The notes below the pieces were generated by a model. The model was not told where the DNA came from and did no database searches. It saw nothing but the letters and a program-made list of their open reading frames with translations. This document shows positions 47,490 to 56,007 of a stretch of DNA of 64,000 nucleotides, piece after piece. The stretch comes from Rhizobium sp. P38BS-XIX (GTDB lineage: Bacteria; Pseudomonadota; Alphaproteobacteria; Rhizobiales; Rhizobiaceae): contig NZ_JABAIJ010000009.1 in NCBI RefSeq assembly GCF_012641435.1, positions 1-64,000 on the forward strand, read 5' to 3'. Every line of letters starts with the position of its first letter. The first letter of the stretch is position 1. The translations under genes were made by a program, and so were the position numbers.

Positions 47490-48628
47490 CAGCTTGCCTC
47501 GAACAGGGGATCACCTGCGATCGGGTATTCGGTGCGATCAAGGGTGAAGCGGGCGAGCGGTGAAAGAAGGTCGTGCGCGTACTCACCACTGGCGGCCGAG
47601 ATCGCTTCGGAGATACGCGAAGGCTCGATCGTTGCGCCGATCGGGCTTGCGTTCTGATCGTCGTCATCGTCGCCGATCGTGGCGACGAAGCGCCGCCAGG
47701 CGTCGGCGACTGCGGCGCGGGTTGAAAGCGTGTCCGGACGAAGGCGTACGCTGATTGTCAGCGTGCGAAGGACACCGGGAACCACGACGACATTCGCCGT
47801 CACAGGTCGGACGCCGGTCTGGCTGCCAGGCGCGCCGAGATAGGAGAGGATTGCGGCAACCTCGTCGGCCGAAGGCGCGCGCGGTGAGCCGTCGTCATTC
47901 TTCATGACAACGACGACGCCGACCGAACCTCGGCCGATCCAGCCAGGGACAACGCCGACAGCCTTGACCGGGAACTGATCGCGAACCCACGTCGAATAGT
48001 CGAAGGCCGCGCCGCCGTGGGGTGGTTGGCGGATACGCTGCAGTGTGGCGACCTGCAGCTCCTCGGGCGTTTCTTCTTCAGCGCCGCCCACGAAGGCAGC
48101 GGAAACAGTGATCTTTGACACGGCCGGCTGCGCGGTCACGGTGGCAAGAAGCACGCCGGCTTCCAGATTGCCAATCGTGCCGCCCAGGACAGCGGTTGCC
48201 CCGACTTCAATGCTGCCTCCAGCATCGATGGTTGCCGGCGCGGTCGTGACATACTGGACGCTGTTAGACGCGGCGAGGAGCAGGCCGGCCGGAAGTGGCG
48301 TGCCGGCGACGCCTACGATGACGACACGACCAATGGCTTTGGTCGCACCACGCTGCGGGACGTTCCAGATGTTTGCGTGCCGCAAAACGAACTCGTCTTC
48401 TGCGGTATCGACGAAATACTGCCGTCCCCACCAGGCGATATGGTCGTGAGCTTCGCGCAACTCCAATGAGAGCGCTCGGCCGATCTGCGAGAAGACGCCT
48501 TTTTCCGAGCGCACGGCGCGAGATACAGCACGAGGATCCAGCTCCGGTCGAAAGCGAAGAAGACCGGCTTCGATAGAGCCGGCGATCTTGGCAGCGATGG
48601 CGGATGCTTTCGGGATTGGCCAGGGCAA
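47489..48628 (-). CDS. Mu gp47-like baseplate wedge protein (baseplate J)
   Basis: A 379-residue BaseplateJ-family protein. Characteristic segments are GGAEEETPEELQVATLQRIRQPPHGG, DYSTWVRDQFPVKAVGVVPGWIGRGSVGVVVVMKNDDG and the late SEAISAASGEYAH. The start is a TTG preceded by a full AGGAGG five bases away; that ribosome site overlaps the end of the gp46 gene. It forms the baseplate ring with gp46 and gp48. Confidence 0.9.
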   Translation of the reverse strand: MPWPIPKASAIAAKIAGSIEAGLLRFRPELDPRAVSRAVRSEKGVFSQIGRALSLELREAHDHIAWWGRQYFVDTAEDEFVLRHANIWNVPQRGATKAIGRVVIVGVAGTPLPAGLLLAASNSVQYVTTAPATIDAGGSIEVGATAVLGGTIGNLEAGVLLATVTAQPAVSKITVSAAFVGGAEEETPEELQVATLQRIRQPPHGGAAFDYSTWVRDQFPVKAVGVVPGWIGRGSVGVVVVMKNDDGSPRAPSADEVAAILSYLGAPGSQTGVRPVTANVVVVPGVLRTLTISVRLRPDTLSTRAAVADAWRRFVATIGDDDDDQNASPIGATIEPSRISEAISAASGEYAHDLLSPLARFTLDRTEYPIAGDPLFEAS

Positions 48629-48629
48629 G

Positions 48630-49100
48630 TTAGCCTCCTACGCGACGGCTGAGGGAGACGCTGGCGTCCTGAACCTGCGCGGTATAGCCAAGAACCGGGG
48701 TATCGCCCATGCGAACCCAATCGACTGATATCGCAGCCGGTTCGCCTGTCTCTGCCTCGGCCCATGCCAGGCATTCTTCCAGCCAGAAATTGCAAAGCTG
48801 TCGCGTCGTATCGGTCGCCTTGGCGCGGTCGAGCAGCCACAAGCGGCTACCGGACTTATTGCCGGCCGGGTCGAGCGCGTCACCGGGAGCGCCACGACGT
48901 TCGGAAAAGCTGGCGGGAGCAAGAAATTGCGAGCGACCCTCCGGCAGCTGATCGTCAGGTGCCGCGCGCCGGTCAAGGCCGATCGACAACAGCATCGCCG
49001 GGACTGGCGTGAAGTCGAGCAGGAGATCGCAATCCTCGTCGAGGACGAGATCGCAGCGCCGCTTATCGGGATCGTATTGAAGTGCCAGATCGCAAAACAT
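48630..49100 (-). CDS. Mu gp46-like baseplate protein
   Basis: A 156-residue protein of the phage GP46 family. The N-terminus has LVLDEDCDLLLDF, followed by RSQFLAPASFSERRGAPGDALDPAGNKSGSRLWLL, the family core, and WVRMGDTP near the C-terminus. It is in the right place, between the spike gene gp45 and gp47. Confidence 0.86.
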   Translation of the reverse strand: MFCDLALQYDPDKRRCDLVLDEDCDLLLDFTPVPAMLLSIGLDRRAAPDDQLPEGRSQFLAPASFSERRGAPGDALDPAGNKSGSRLWLLDRAKATDTTRQLCNFWLEECLAWAEAETGEPAAISVDWVRMGDTPVLGYTAQVQDASVSLSRRVGG

Positions 49101-49154
49101 GGCGCGAAACTAACGCGCGCGCGAACCCTGCATCATGCCTGCCTTGGCAGGCGG

Positions 49155-49670
49155 CTAGGCCGGAGGACCAGTCAGCGCCGGCCCTGGCGTTACATCTTTA
49201 TGCTCATGATCGAAGCCGATGTTCTTACCGTTGTGCGTGACTTTACCGCCCTGAATGTCCACACCCTCAGCGGACACCACGAACGTCACGCCACCAATCT
49301 TCACATTGAGCGCAGTCCCGGCCGCAATCTCGATCGTGCCGTCCGGTCTCAGCATGAGCCTGTCCCCGCCGGCGTTGTAAATCCCAACCTGCTTGGCTGG
49401 CAACTTGCCCATGCGCTGCGACGGATTGCCGAGCGGGAGCGCGATCAAGTCGCCCTGATCGCCGCCAACGGCAATCAGGAGGTACTCAGCGCCGTCCTCG
49501 TCGGCATGACCAGCGAAACCGTAGGGCTGGGCGATCTCAACGTTTTCGCGCCATACGCCGGGAGCGACTTCGAAATTGGCCGTCTGCATCTGACCATCGT
49601 CATTGACGTTCTTGGCGGTGGCACGGCGCGCCATGCCGCGAATGGTGTCTGCGGTTTCCTTCGTGGTCAT
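49155..49670 (-). CDS. Mu gp45-like spike protein (baseplate assembly V)
   Basis: A 171-residue gpV/gp45-family protein that forms the membrane-piercing central spike. An OB-like N-terminal domain is followed by a beta-helical segment (LRPDGTIEIAAGTALNVKIGGVTFVVSAEGVDIQGG). The C-terminal tip has the HEH of FDHEHKDV; an HxH iron-binding tip is known for Mu and P2 spikes. Its start overlaps the gp44 stop. Confidence 0.88.
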   Translation of the reverse strand: MTTKETADTIRGMARRATAKNVNDDGQMQTANFEVAPGVWRENVEIAQPYGFAGHADEDGAEYLLIAVGGDQGDLIALPLGNPSQRMGKLPAKQVGIYNAGGDRLMLRPDGTIEIAAGTALNVKIGGVTFVVSAEGVDIQGGKVTHNGKNIGFDHEHKDVTPGPALTGPPA

Positions 49671-50899
49671 ATCGCCTGCGCCGAGCCGTCGAGCGGCCCG
49701 CCCTTGTGCTTCGACTTCTTGCCCTTGCCATTCTTGCGGCGATTGCCCACGGCCTTCTTATCGAAAGATTCGGGGCTGACGATGCTCAACTCGGTGATTG
49801 CGCCGCGTTCATCATGGCGGTTGGCAACGCGAGAAATCAGCATGTCGCGGCTGATGTTCTGATAGGCGTCATCGACGGCGGCAATTTCGTTGACGCGCCA
49901 GAGCTGACCGTTGGCCGAGAACCCTTGAACCTTGTAGGTCAGTTGCTCGCCTTCAGTGCGGGAGTTGCGCATACGCCAATCCGCTTCGTCCTGGCATGCC
50001 TGCCCATCGGCTTTGCTGCGCGCCAGATGCACGATCGGGCGATGACGGGTGATCTCCTCGTCAACTGAAACGCCCGATGCCACCGTGCCTTTGCGCTCTT
50101 GTTCGGTCGCCGAACCATCACCGGGCTTGCGATCGTCCGGAGAGAGCGGTTCGGCGCTGACATCGAGGTTGGCAGCGCCGCGCTTCTTCTGCCCAGCGCG
50201 CTCGCCCTGGCCTCGAACGTGGGTCTTCGAATGGCGGCCGCGATGGCTGTAACGCCGGGAAGAGCTTTGCACGTTTCCGGGTAGGGTGAGATCGTCGGGT
50301 GCGCGCTTGGCTCCGGTGCGCGTGATCACGATGCCCCCGACGCCATCGGAGAGGACCAGGGCATGACGGGAGCGTGCGCCTTTCTCCGAAGCTGAGAAAG
50401 CGGTTTCGGCCAGGTCGAGCGAGTAGCGGGAGAACGGCTCGCCGGTATCGACTTCAGAGCGAACCGTGAGGCCAAACGGTTGCGCGATGCGCTTGATCGC
50501 CTCTTCGAGCTTGACGTTGTTGAACTCGGCAGGTCCATCGGTCAGCGCCGCGCTGTCCACCAGGTCGCCGGTCTTGTCGCGGCCGGTGATCTCGACCGAG
50601 GCATGCCCTTCGTCGATATCGACGCTCACGTCCTCGATATGCCCCTTCAGAACCAGCTCGCCATCGACAAGGATCTCCACGGCCGGTCCCGGCTCCAGAG
50701 AGATGAGCGGGCCGGTGCTGGCGTATGCAAAGGTGTTGCCCGAACGCAGCGGATCGTAAAGCGCAAACCGAAAAGACCCCGAGAAGTCTTTCAGGTCGCG
50801 CACGACCTCGGCACTTGTCCACTGGTCATAGTGCGTGCCGGCAATGACAAGGACGATGCGGGATTGAACGGCCTGAGGCAAGACATACACAGCTTGCAT
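49667..50899 (-). CDS. Mu gp44-like baseplate hub protein
   Basis: A 410-residue protein at the Mu gene P position. The N-terminal strand-rich domain (WTSAEVVRDLKDFSGSFRFALYDP) and the YKVQGFSANGQLWRVNEIAAVDD segment agree with the hub family, which resembles the T4 gp27 ring. The middle (~residues 205-290) is basic and less conserved. The C-terminus is a Lys/Gly-rich tail (KNGKGKKSKHKGG). Start and stop overlap the neighbouring genes. Confidence 0.82.
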   Translation of the reverse strand: MQAVYVLPQAVQSRIVLVIAGTHYDQWTSAEVVRDLKDFSGSFRFALYDPLRSGNTFAYASTGPLISLEPGPAVEILVDGELVLKGHIEDVSVDIDEGHASVEITGRDKTGDLVDSAALTDGPAEFNNVKLEEAIKRIAQPFGLTVRSEVDTGEPFSRYSLDLAETAFSASEKGARSRHALVLSDGVGGIVITRTGAKRAPDDLTLPGNVQSSSRRYSHRGRHSKTHVRGQGERAGQKKRGAANLDVSAEPLSPDDRKPGDGSATEQERKGTVASGVSVDEEITRHRPIVHLARSKADGQACQDEADWRMRNSRTEGEQLTYKVQGFSANGQLWRVNEIAAVDDAYQNISRDMLISRVANRHDERGAITELSIVSPESFDKKAVGNRRKNGKGKKSKHKGGPLDGSAQAI

Positions 50900-52143
50900 T
50901 AGCGCAGTACCTCGATATCGCCTGGCTGCAGCGCGGCGGGATGACGTGGGCGATTGCGGCCGACGATGTCTTCATATGCGGCTTCGATCGCTGAAGGTCG
51001 ATCGCCAAAGACATGCTGTGCCAGCAGCCAGCTATCCAGTGGCCGCTCCGGCCGGAATATGAGAACGGCCGGCAAGCGACCGATCGTCTCGTTGATGTCG
51101 GCAATCAACGCGGCCTGCAGATCGCGGGCCGCACGACGCAACGATGAAGCTGCCGGGAGCAGGGACGGCGCGGAGATGGCCTCGAGCATGTCAGTGAGGG
51201 CATCGATTGCAGTCGTGGCGCGACCGCGAAAGGCCTGTGCCTGCTGGCTCGATTGATAGTCGGCATAGGCCGATTGAGCGGCCGTCTGTCCAACGAAATG
51301 ACAGGCGGCGCCAAAGATCAGCATGGCGTCGGTATCGGACGGCGCGGAGGCGCTTTGCGTGCTGAAGCCTTCGACAAAGCTCATGCCGATCGACATGAGG
51401 CTGAGTGCCGAGGCCGGGCTTTCCGATAGTGCCTCGGCAGCAGGCGACACGGCAGGGGCCGGAGCGGCCAGGCCGATAATGGATGCGGCCGCGATCATCT
51501 GCGCATCGAAGCTTGCGGGATCGGTTGCGGTTGTCGCTGCGAGTGCCGCCTTGATGCGCGGCATTGTGCGAGCAGCGCCGGCCGGTGCGGTTATGGTGCC
51601 AGCAAGCTCTACTGCCATTCGTGTCGTGCGGGCGATTGCCTTCGATCGGGCTGCCGAGATGTTGGCCGTGGTAGCGGTGATAGCAGACGAGGCCGCCGCG
51701 AGGATCGCCGAGGTTGCCGACGACAAGCCGGCCGAGCTGCTGAAGGAAACGCCCAGGCTCAACGCGGGCAAACGCTTGAAGGCCGCCGAGAAGCGGACGA
51801 CACGCAGCTCCGAGGCCGACAGGGAGATTTGCGCCGGCTGTTCCATGATGACGGTCATCGGGCCGCGCCAAGGATGTATCAAGGTCGCGGGACCGGGAGC
51901 CTGAAACGCGGCCTCCAGGGCGGCTGCCTGGACAACGTAATCGTCGCCCACGATCAGCCCCTCGATGGACACCACGGCGGGCGCCAGACCGAAATCGTCA
52001 TATGCCGGCATATCGACGCCGGGAAAGAGATACTCGACGACGCGCCGGCCGACTTCGGTGCTTGCGTCCGGAACGTGGAAAGGGATGCCGCGAAAGCTAC
52101 CCGGAAGAAGACCGGGCAAGACCCAATCGAGACTGTCGAACAT
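50899..52143 (-). CDS. Mu gpN-like DNA circularisation/tail protein
   Basis: A 414-residue protein. The N-terminal ~90 residues are the DNA-circulation domain (GSFRGIPFHVPDASTEVGRRVVEYLFPG, then LIHPWRGPMTVIM). The remainder is Ala-rich and helical. I prefer the ATG at 52143, with GGAAGGG seven bases upstream; an overlapping TTG at 52149 is also in frame. In Mu-like phages this protein is a tail/baseplate component despite the domain's name. Confidence 0.86.
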   Translation of the reverse strand: MFDSLDWVLPGLLPGSFRGIPFHVPDASTEVGRRVVEYLFPGVDMPAYDDFGLAPAVVSIEGLIVGDDYVVQAAALEAAFQAPGPATLIHPWRGPMTVIMEQPAQISLSASELRVVRFSAAFKRLPALSLGVSFSSSAGLSSATSAILAAASSAITATTANISAARSKAIARTTRMAVELAGTITAPAGAARTMPRIKAALAATTATDPASFDAQMIAAASIIGLAAPAPAVSPAAEALSESPASALSLMSIGMSFVEGFSTQSASAPSDTDAMLIFGAACHFVGQTAAQSAYADYQSSQQAQAFRGRATTAIDALTDMLEAISAPSLLPAASSLRRAARDLQAALIADINETIGRLPAVLIFRPERPLDSWLLAQHVFGDRPSAIEAAYEDIVGRNRPRHPAALQPGDIEVLR

Positions 52144-52145
52144 CG

Positions 52146-55022
52146 TCAAACCCTTCCGATCGCGCGGCCGGTGTTGGTGTTGACAGGAACGGCGACGGGC
52201 GCTTGCGGCGTCTGGCTAACCACGCGGCCGGGGCCGTCAACAGCGACCTTCACTTCGCTCTTCACCACAACTTCACCCTTTACCGGTCCCTGGGCGGGAG
52301 CCATCGTCTGCTTGCCTGGGATGGCCGGGGGGCCATTCAGAAAGTCATCCAACGATTTTTCTCGCCCGTCGTCGCTGGCCGGTTGACGGCCTGGGGGAGT
52401 GACCTTCCCGGCATCCTTCAGCTTTTCGACAGCGCCTTCCACGCTGTTGTCGTTGGCTGGGGTGTTCCCCGAAGATGACCAACTAGACAACGAAAAGCCC
52501 CCTGGGAAGTTAAAAGCTCCAGAGAGATTGATCTTCCCGATCGCGCCGAGAATGCGAGCCGGAAGGGCCTTGAACCATTCCACCAACCCGTCGATCGCAT
52601 CCTTGATCCCTTGCACCATGCGGTTGCCAGCATCGATGCCGATCTGGGCCAGCTCGCCTGGCAGGGCGCGGGCGGCGGAAAGGAAGTCTGCGAACTTCTG
52701 CGAAACCGTCGCCCATGCATCAGCAACGCCAGTCGGGACGAGCGTAGACCAGTCCACTTTCTTGCCTTCAGCCAAATTGGCGATGGCCTCGGCAACAGCG
52801 GCAAGCCCATCCGCCAGCTTCCTGATTATGAGGGTTGCGACCATGATCGAGCCGCCGACCAGATCTCCAAGTGTCTTGAAGACGCCGGTCACAGACGATG
52901 TGTCTACGTTCACAAGTTGACCAAGCGCGGAGATCAAGCGGCCGAACGCGGCGGCGACACGGCCGACTGCATCGTTTACTCGGATTAGATCCTTGATGGT
53001 GGCACCAAGGTTTTCGCCGATACCTTCCATGTAAGGCTGAAGCCCAGTCGCAAAATCTTTCATGGCTTCATAGGCAGCCTTCAATCCGACCAGAGCGGCA
53101 TCGAGCGCGCGCAAGGCCCCGATCTTGGCGTCATCGATCGTGAGGCCAGAGAGATCGAGCTTGAAATCCAGCCCCTTCATAAACCCTTTGAAGAGCCTTT
53201 GAACGTTCTCCAAACTCACACGCAGATAGCCAATCGCCTCGGTCGAGATGGCGGCATAGCCGGACTTCAGCCTTGACCAGAGACGCGGAGCCACATCGAT
53301 CAACGCTTCCCAGGCTTGGGTTCCGCCACGCTTCATGGAGTTCCATATGCGGGCGAAATACGGCTGAACGGTTGCCCAGGTCGATTTGATTTTCGTCCAC
53401 GCCTGGCCGGCCACTGTCCGGATGCCATCCCAAAGCTGCGCACCGACTTTCTTCAGGCCTTCCCACGCGGCTTCGAGATAGGGCGTAGCTTCCTGCCATG
53501 CGGCTTTGATGCCTTCCCAGGCAGCGGCTGCGCTGTCCTTTATCGTTGTCCAGGCGTCGTTGAGGTAGGGCGCGACCGTGTCCCAATTCTTCCAGGCGAG
53601 ATACGCGCCGCCAGCCAGCGCGCCGACGAGCAGGCCGATCGGCGACAAGAGGACACCGATCAATGAGGCGATGGCAGACAGACCAGCGCCAATGATTGGC
53701 AGGGCGATACCGAGCGCGCCAAAGGCTGCAGCGGCAAGCACGCCAACGCCGGCAAGGGCAAGACCCTGCTTCACCCAGCCGCCCGTCGCGGTGTCCAGTT
53801 CTCGCAGCCACTTCAGCGCCGCCATCAGGCCTTCATTGATCATTGGCAACCAGGTGCCAAAGGCGAGCCCGACTTCGCGGGTCCCCTGCGTGCCGATTTC
53901 CTTGAAGATGGTGAGCTGCTGGTTCAGTGCCTGCATCTGCGTATTGAAATCGGTGTCGATCATGCCACCGGTCGCCTTGGCAACCTCTTCCTTGATCTGT
54001 TTGTAGTCGTCGATGTTGCCAAGCATCGGGATCAGGAAGTCCATGACCTGCATGTCGGAAAAGAGATCGCCGAGCTTGCCAGCGCCGTGAAGCTTGACGA
54101 GCTGTTCGCGCACGTAGCCGAGCGCCTCGGCACCTTCCATGCCGTTGGCCTTCGCCTTCTTCATGAGGCCGTCGATTTCCTTGCCCGATGCGCCAGTCAA
54201 CTTGCTGATCTTCTGCACGACGGCTTCGATCGGGTTGATGCCCTTGGTGGCGGCATCCTTCATGACCGCCTCGATATCGACGCCGGCATCCTTGAAGTTC
54301 TTGATGGTCACAGGGGCGAGGATCTTCGACAGGAAGTTTTTCAGGTTGTTCGCCGCCTCGGCCGGATCGGAGGTGCCCTTGCGGGCGATCTGCAGGGATG
54401 CGCCGAGGAAGTTGATCGCCTCGCGGCCGGTGACGCCGAGCTTTGCCATCTGGCCGGTCAGCGTCGGGAAGTATTTCGCCATGTCGCGAAGCTCGAATGC
54501 ACCCTGCTTGCCGGAAACGACCAGCGCCGCCATGCTGTCGTCGAGCTGGTTTGCCGGAACCTTGAGCGTCTGCATCATGGAGGTGGCAACGCTTGCCATG
54601 TCGGAGAACTGCGCGTGTGCAGCGGTCGCGGCACGACCGATGCTGCCGATCGACTGGTCCACCAGCTTTTCGTCGAGGCCGGCTGCGATCATCTGGCCAG
54701 CACCTTCCGCTATCGTGTCGGAATACTGGCCGATCTTCAGCGCCAGATCTTCATACTTGCCCTTGGCCTGGTCAACGAACTTGAAGGCCGCTTCGCCGGA
54801 ATAGTTGGCGGTCGCGGCGATATCGACAAGCTTTTGCTGGAATGCAGCGGCCTCCTGAATAGGAGCCATGAAGGAGATGGTCGCGATCGCGGTTCCGATC
54901 AGGCCGATCTTCTTGGAAAACTCGGTAATCCTCTGAAGCTGGTTGCGCAGGCCGCGCAAAGGTCCGGAGAGCTGATCTTTCAAACGGACGAGGACGTCCA
55001 AGGCCATCGAACGTGCAGACAT
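52146..55022 (-). CDS. Tail tape measure protein
   Basis: A 958-residue TP901-type tape measure. The N-terminal ~350 residues form the family core (FQQKLVDIAATANYSGEAAFKFVDQAKGKYEDLALKIGQYSDTIAEGAG in shape, with ELRDMAKYFPTLTGQMAKLG). A hydrophobic block at about residues 414-477 would span the host membrane. The rest is helical with repeated WxxIK-type segments and ends in a Pro/Ala-rich tail. It sets tail length and is ejected ahead of the DNA. Confidence 0.9.
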   Translation of the reverse strand: MSARSMALDVLVRLKDQLSGPLRGLRNQLQRITEFSKKIGLIGTAIATISFMAPIQEAAAFQQKLVDIAATANYSGEAAFKFVDQAKGKYEDLALKIGQYSDTIAEGAGQMIAAGLDEKLVDQSIGSIGRAATAAHAQFSDMASVATSMMQTLKVPANQLDDSMAALVVSGKQGAFELRDMAKYFPTLTGQMAKLGVTGREAINFLGASLQIARKGTSDPAEAANNLKNFLSKILAPVTIKNFKDAGVDIEAVMKDAATKGINPIEAVVQKISKLTGASGKEIDGLMKKAKANGMEGAEALGYVREQLVKLHGAGKLGDLFSDMQVMDFLIPMLGNIDDYKQIKEEVAKATGGMIDTDFNTQMQALNQQLTIFKEIGTQGTREVGLAFGTWLPMINEGLMAALKWLRELDTATGGWVKQGLALAGVGVLAAAAFGALGIALPIIGAGLSAIASLIGVLLSPIGLLVGALAGGAYLAWKNWDTVAPYLNDAWTTIKDSAAAAWEGIKAAWQEATPYLEAAWEGLKKVGAQLWDGIRTVAGQAWTKIKSTWATVQPYFARIWNSMKRGGTQAWEALIDVAPRLWSRLKSGYAAISTEAIGYLRVSLENVQRLFKGFMKGLDFKLDLSGLTIDDAKIGALRALDAALVGLKAAYEAMKDFATGLQPYMEGIGENLGATIKDLIRVNDAVGRVAAAFGRLISALGQLVNVDTSSVTGVFKTLGDLVGGSIMVATLIIRKLADGLAAVAEAIANLAEGKKVDWSTLVPTGVADAWATVSQKFADFLSAARALPGELAQIGIDAGNRMVQGIKDAIDGLVEWFKALPARILGAIGKINLSGAFNFPGGFSLSSWSSSGNTPANDNSVEGAVEKLKDAGKVTPPGRQPASDDGREKSLDDFLNGPPAIPGKQTMAPAQGPVKGEVVVKSEVKVAVDGPGRVVSQTPQAPVAVPVNTNTGRAIGRV

Positions 55023-55031
55023 TCAGCTCTC

Positions 55032-55184
55032 CTATTTTGGGGCGATGCTTTCCCGCCATTTCATCAGGCAGTTCCACCAGAAAATTATGCGGCCGATATC
55101 GAAGCTCTCGATCTCGGCCGCAGAGAAGCCGGTGCCATCAGCGATGGCGCCGAGCTTTACCTGCCAGTCTTCGGGCCATTCGAC
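55032..55184 (-). CDS. Frameshift extension of the tail assembly chaperone
   Basis: This 50-codon frame has no ATG and no ribosome site of its own and lies in the -1 frame of the preceding chaperone gene. It reads VEWPEDWQVKLGAIADG and on to IIFWWNCLMKWRESIAPK-stop, a protein-like, Trp-rich sequence ending just before the tape measure start. It would be made only as a 199-residue fusion by slippage at the heptamer 55184-55190, as in lambda G/GT and P2 E/E'. The fusion should bind the tape measure during tail assembly. Confidence 0.8.
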   Translation of the reverse strand, partial: VEWPEDWQVKLGAIADGTGFSAAEIESFDIGRIIFWWNCLMKWRESIAPK

Positions 55185-55630
55185 AAAAAATGGTTGAGCA
55201 CCCGCCCGGCGTCCCCAATGTCAGCCGCATCCATCTTGTCGTAGAGCGCGTTCATGACGGCCTGGCTGAGCTTGGTCGATCGTGAGATTGCGACAACGCT
55301 CATCATCTCTTCTGAGGTTGCGGCGATCGCGCGCTGGTCAGCGCCGGTCAGGCGATGAAACGTCAGCTCTTCGAACTTGCGCTCCCTGATCTGCCCGCCC
55401 TTCTGGGTGGTCAAGGTCTTGGGATAGTAGAGCGGCAGCGTGACCGAGCCATCGCTATTCTGCTTGGCGTGCGCCGGCAGCTTGTCGAGTGGATTTGCGT
55501 CCTCGTCGATGATGTCCGGATTGGAGCCGGTCAGTACGATCGGCCCGTCCTCGTTGATGATCGTGGTTTCGGTCTGACTGCCCGCGTCTTCGTCCAGATC
55601 GATCTTGATGTTCGTGCCCGTCGTTTTCAT
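55157..55630 (-). CDS. Phage tail assembly chaperone (Mu gp41-like)
   Basis: A 157-residue acidic protein: TLPLYYPKTLTTQKGGQIRERKFEELTFHRLTGADQRAI is typical of tail assembly proteins that follow the tube gene. The final codons HFLSNGPKTGR-stop lie downstream of a slippery heptamer (at codons 147-149). Most product should be this short form, with a minority extended in the -1 frame. It starts four bases inside the tail tube gene's end. Confidence 0.87.
   Translation of the reverse strand: MKTTGTNIKIDLDEDAGSQTETTIINEDGPIVLTGSNPDIIDEDANPLDKLPAHAKQNSDGSVTLPLYYPKTLTTQKGGQIRERKFEELTFHRLTGADQRAIAATSEEMMSVVAISRSTKLSQAVMNALYDKMDAADIGDAGRVLNHFLSNGPKTGR
55184..55190 (-). promoter_or_regulatory. Slippery heptamer for -1 frameshifting
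   Basis: On the minus strand this reads T-TTT-TTG in the zero frame (codons CAT TTT TTG), a classical XXXYYYZ slip site. After slipping, translation continues GTC GAA TGG in the frame of the 50-codon extension. A downstream stimulatory structure was not tested. Confidence 0.8.
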
Positions 55631-55989
55631 CCGATGATTTCCTCAGGTTCGGAGCCTTCCCACTGCAACTTGATCTTGCCGCCCTCGCCACCGGTAATCG
55701 TGGGGATGTCACCGGAATAAAACGCGTCGGGAATGATGAAGGTCTGGCCGGTATCGCACCGGACCTGCAGCTCGCCTTCGCCCGAGGTGAAGAGCGCGCG
55801 CCAGCTTTGACCCTTGATGAGGTCAGTGGTGCCGGTCACGAGCGAGCCTTGGACTTCCTGCGCGTAGCCGGTCTTGCGGCCAACCGTGACGGAGGTGTTC
55901 TTGATGCCGCCAGGGCGAATTTCCGCGCCTTTTTCGACGGGGACGTTCACCCCTTTGTAGACAATGTCTACGATACCCAAAACCTGCAT
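55627..55989 (-). CDS. Tail tube protein (Mu gpM-like)
   Basis: A 120-residue protein of the Mu-type tail tube family. The N-terminus (GIVDIVYKGVNVPVEKGAEIRPGG) and WRALFTSGEGELQVRCDTGQTFIIPDAFYSG fit the family, and size and position directly after the sheath gene agree. Stacked hexamers form the tube through which DNA passes. Confidence 0.87.
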   Translation of the reverse strand: MQVLGIVDIVYKGVNVPVEKGAEIRPGGIKNTSVTVGRKTGYAQEVQGSLVTGTTDLIKGQSWRALFTSGEGELQVRCDTGQTFIIPDAFYSGDIPTITGGEGGKIKLQWEGSEPEEIIG

Positions 55990-56007
55990 AGGTTGGTTCC
56001 TTTCGGG

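Noticed and set aside
55032..55157. The chaperone extension as an independent gene
   Set aside because: There is no start codon with a ribosome site in that frame; the only nearby ATG (in GAATGGCC) is in another frame and stops after 13 codons.
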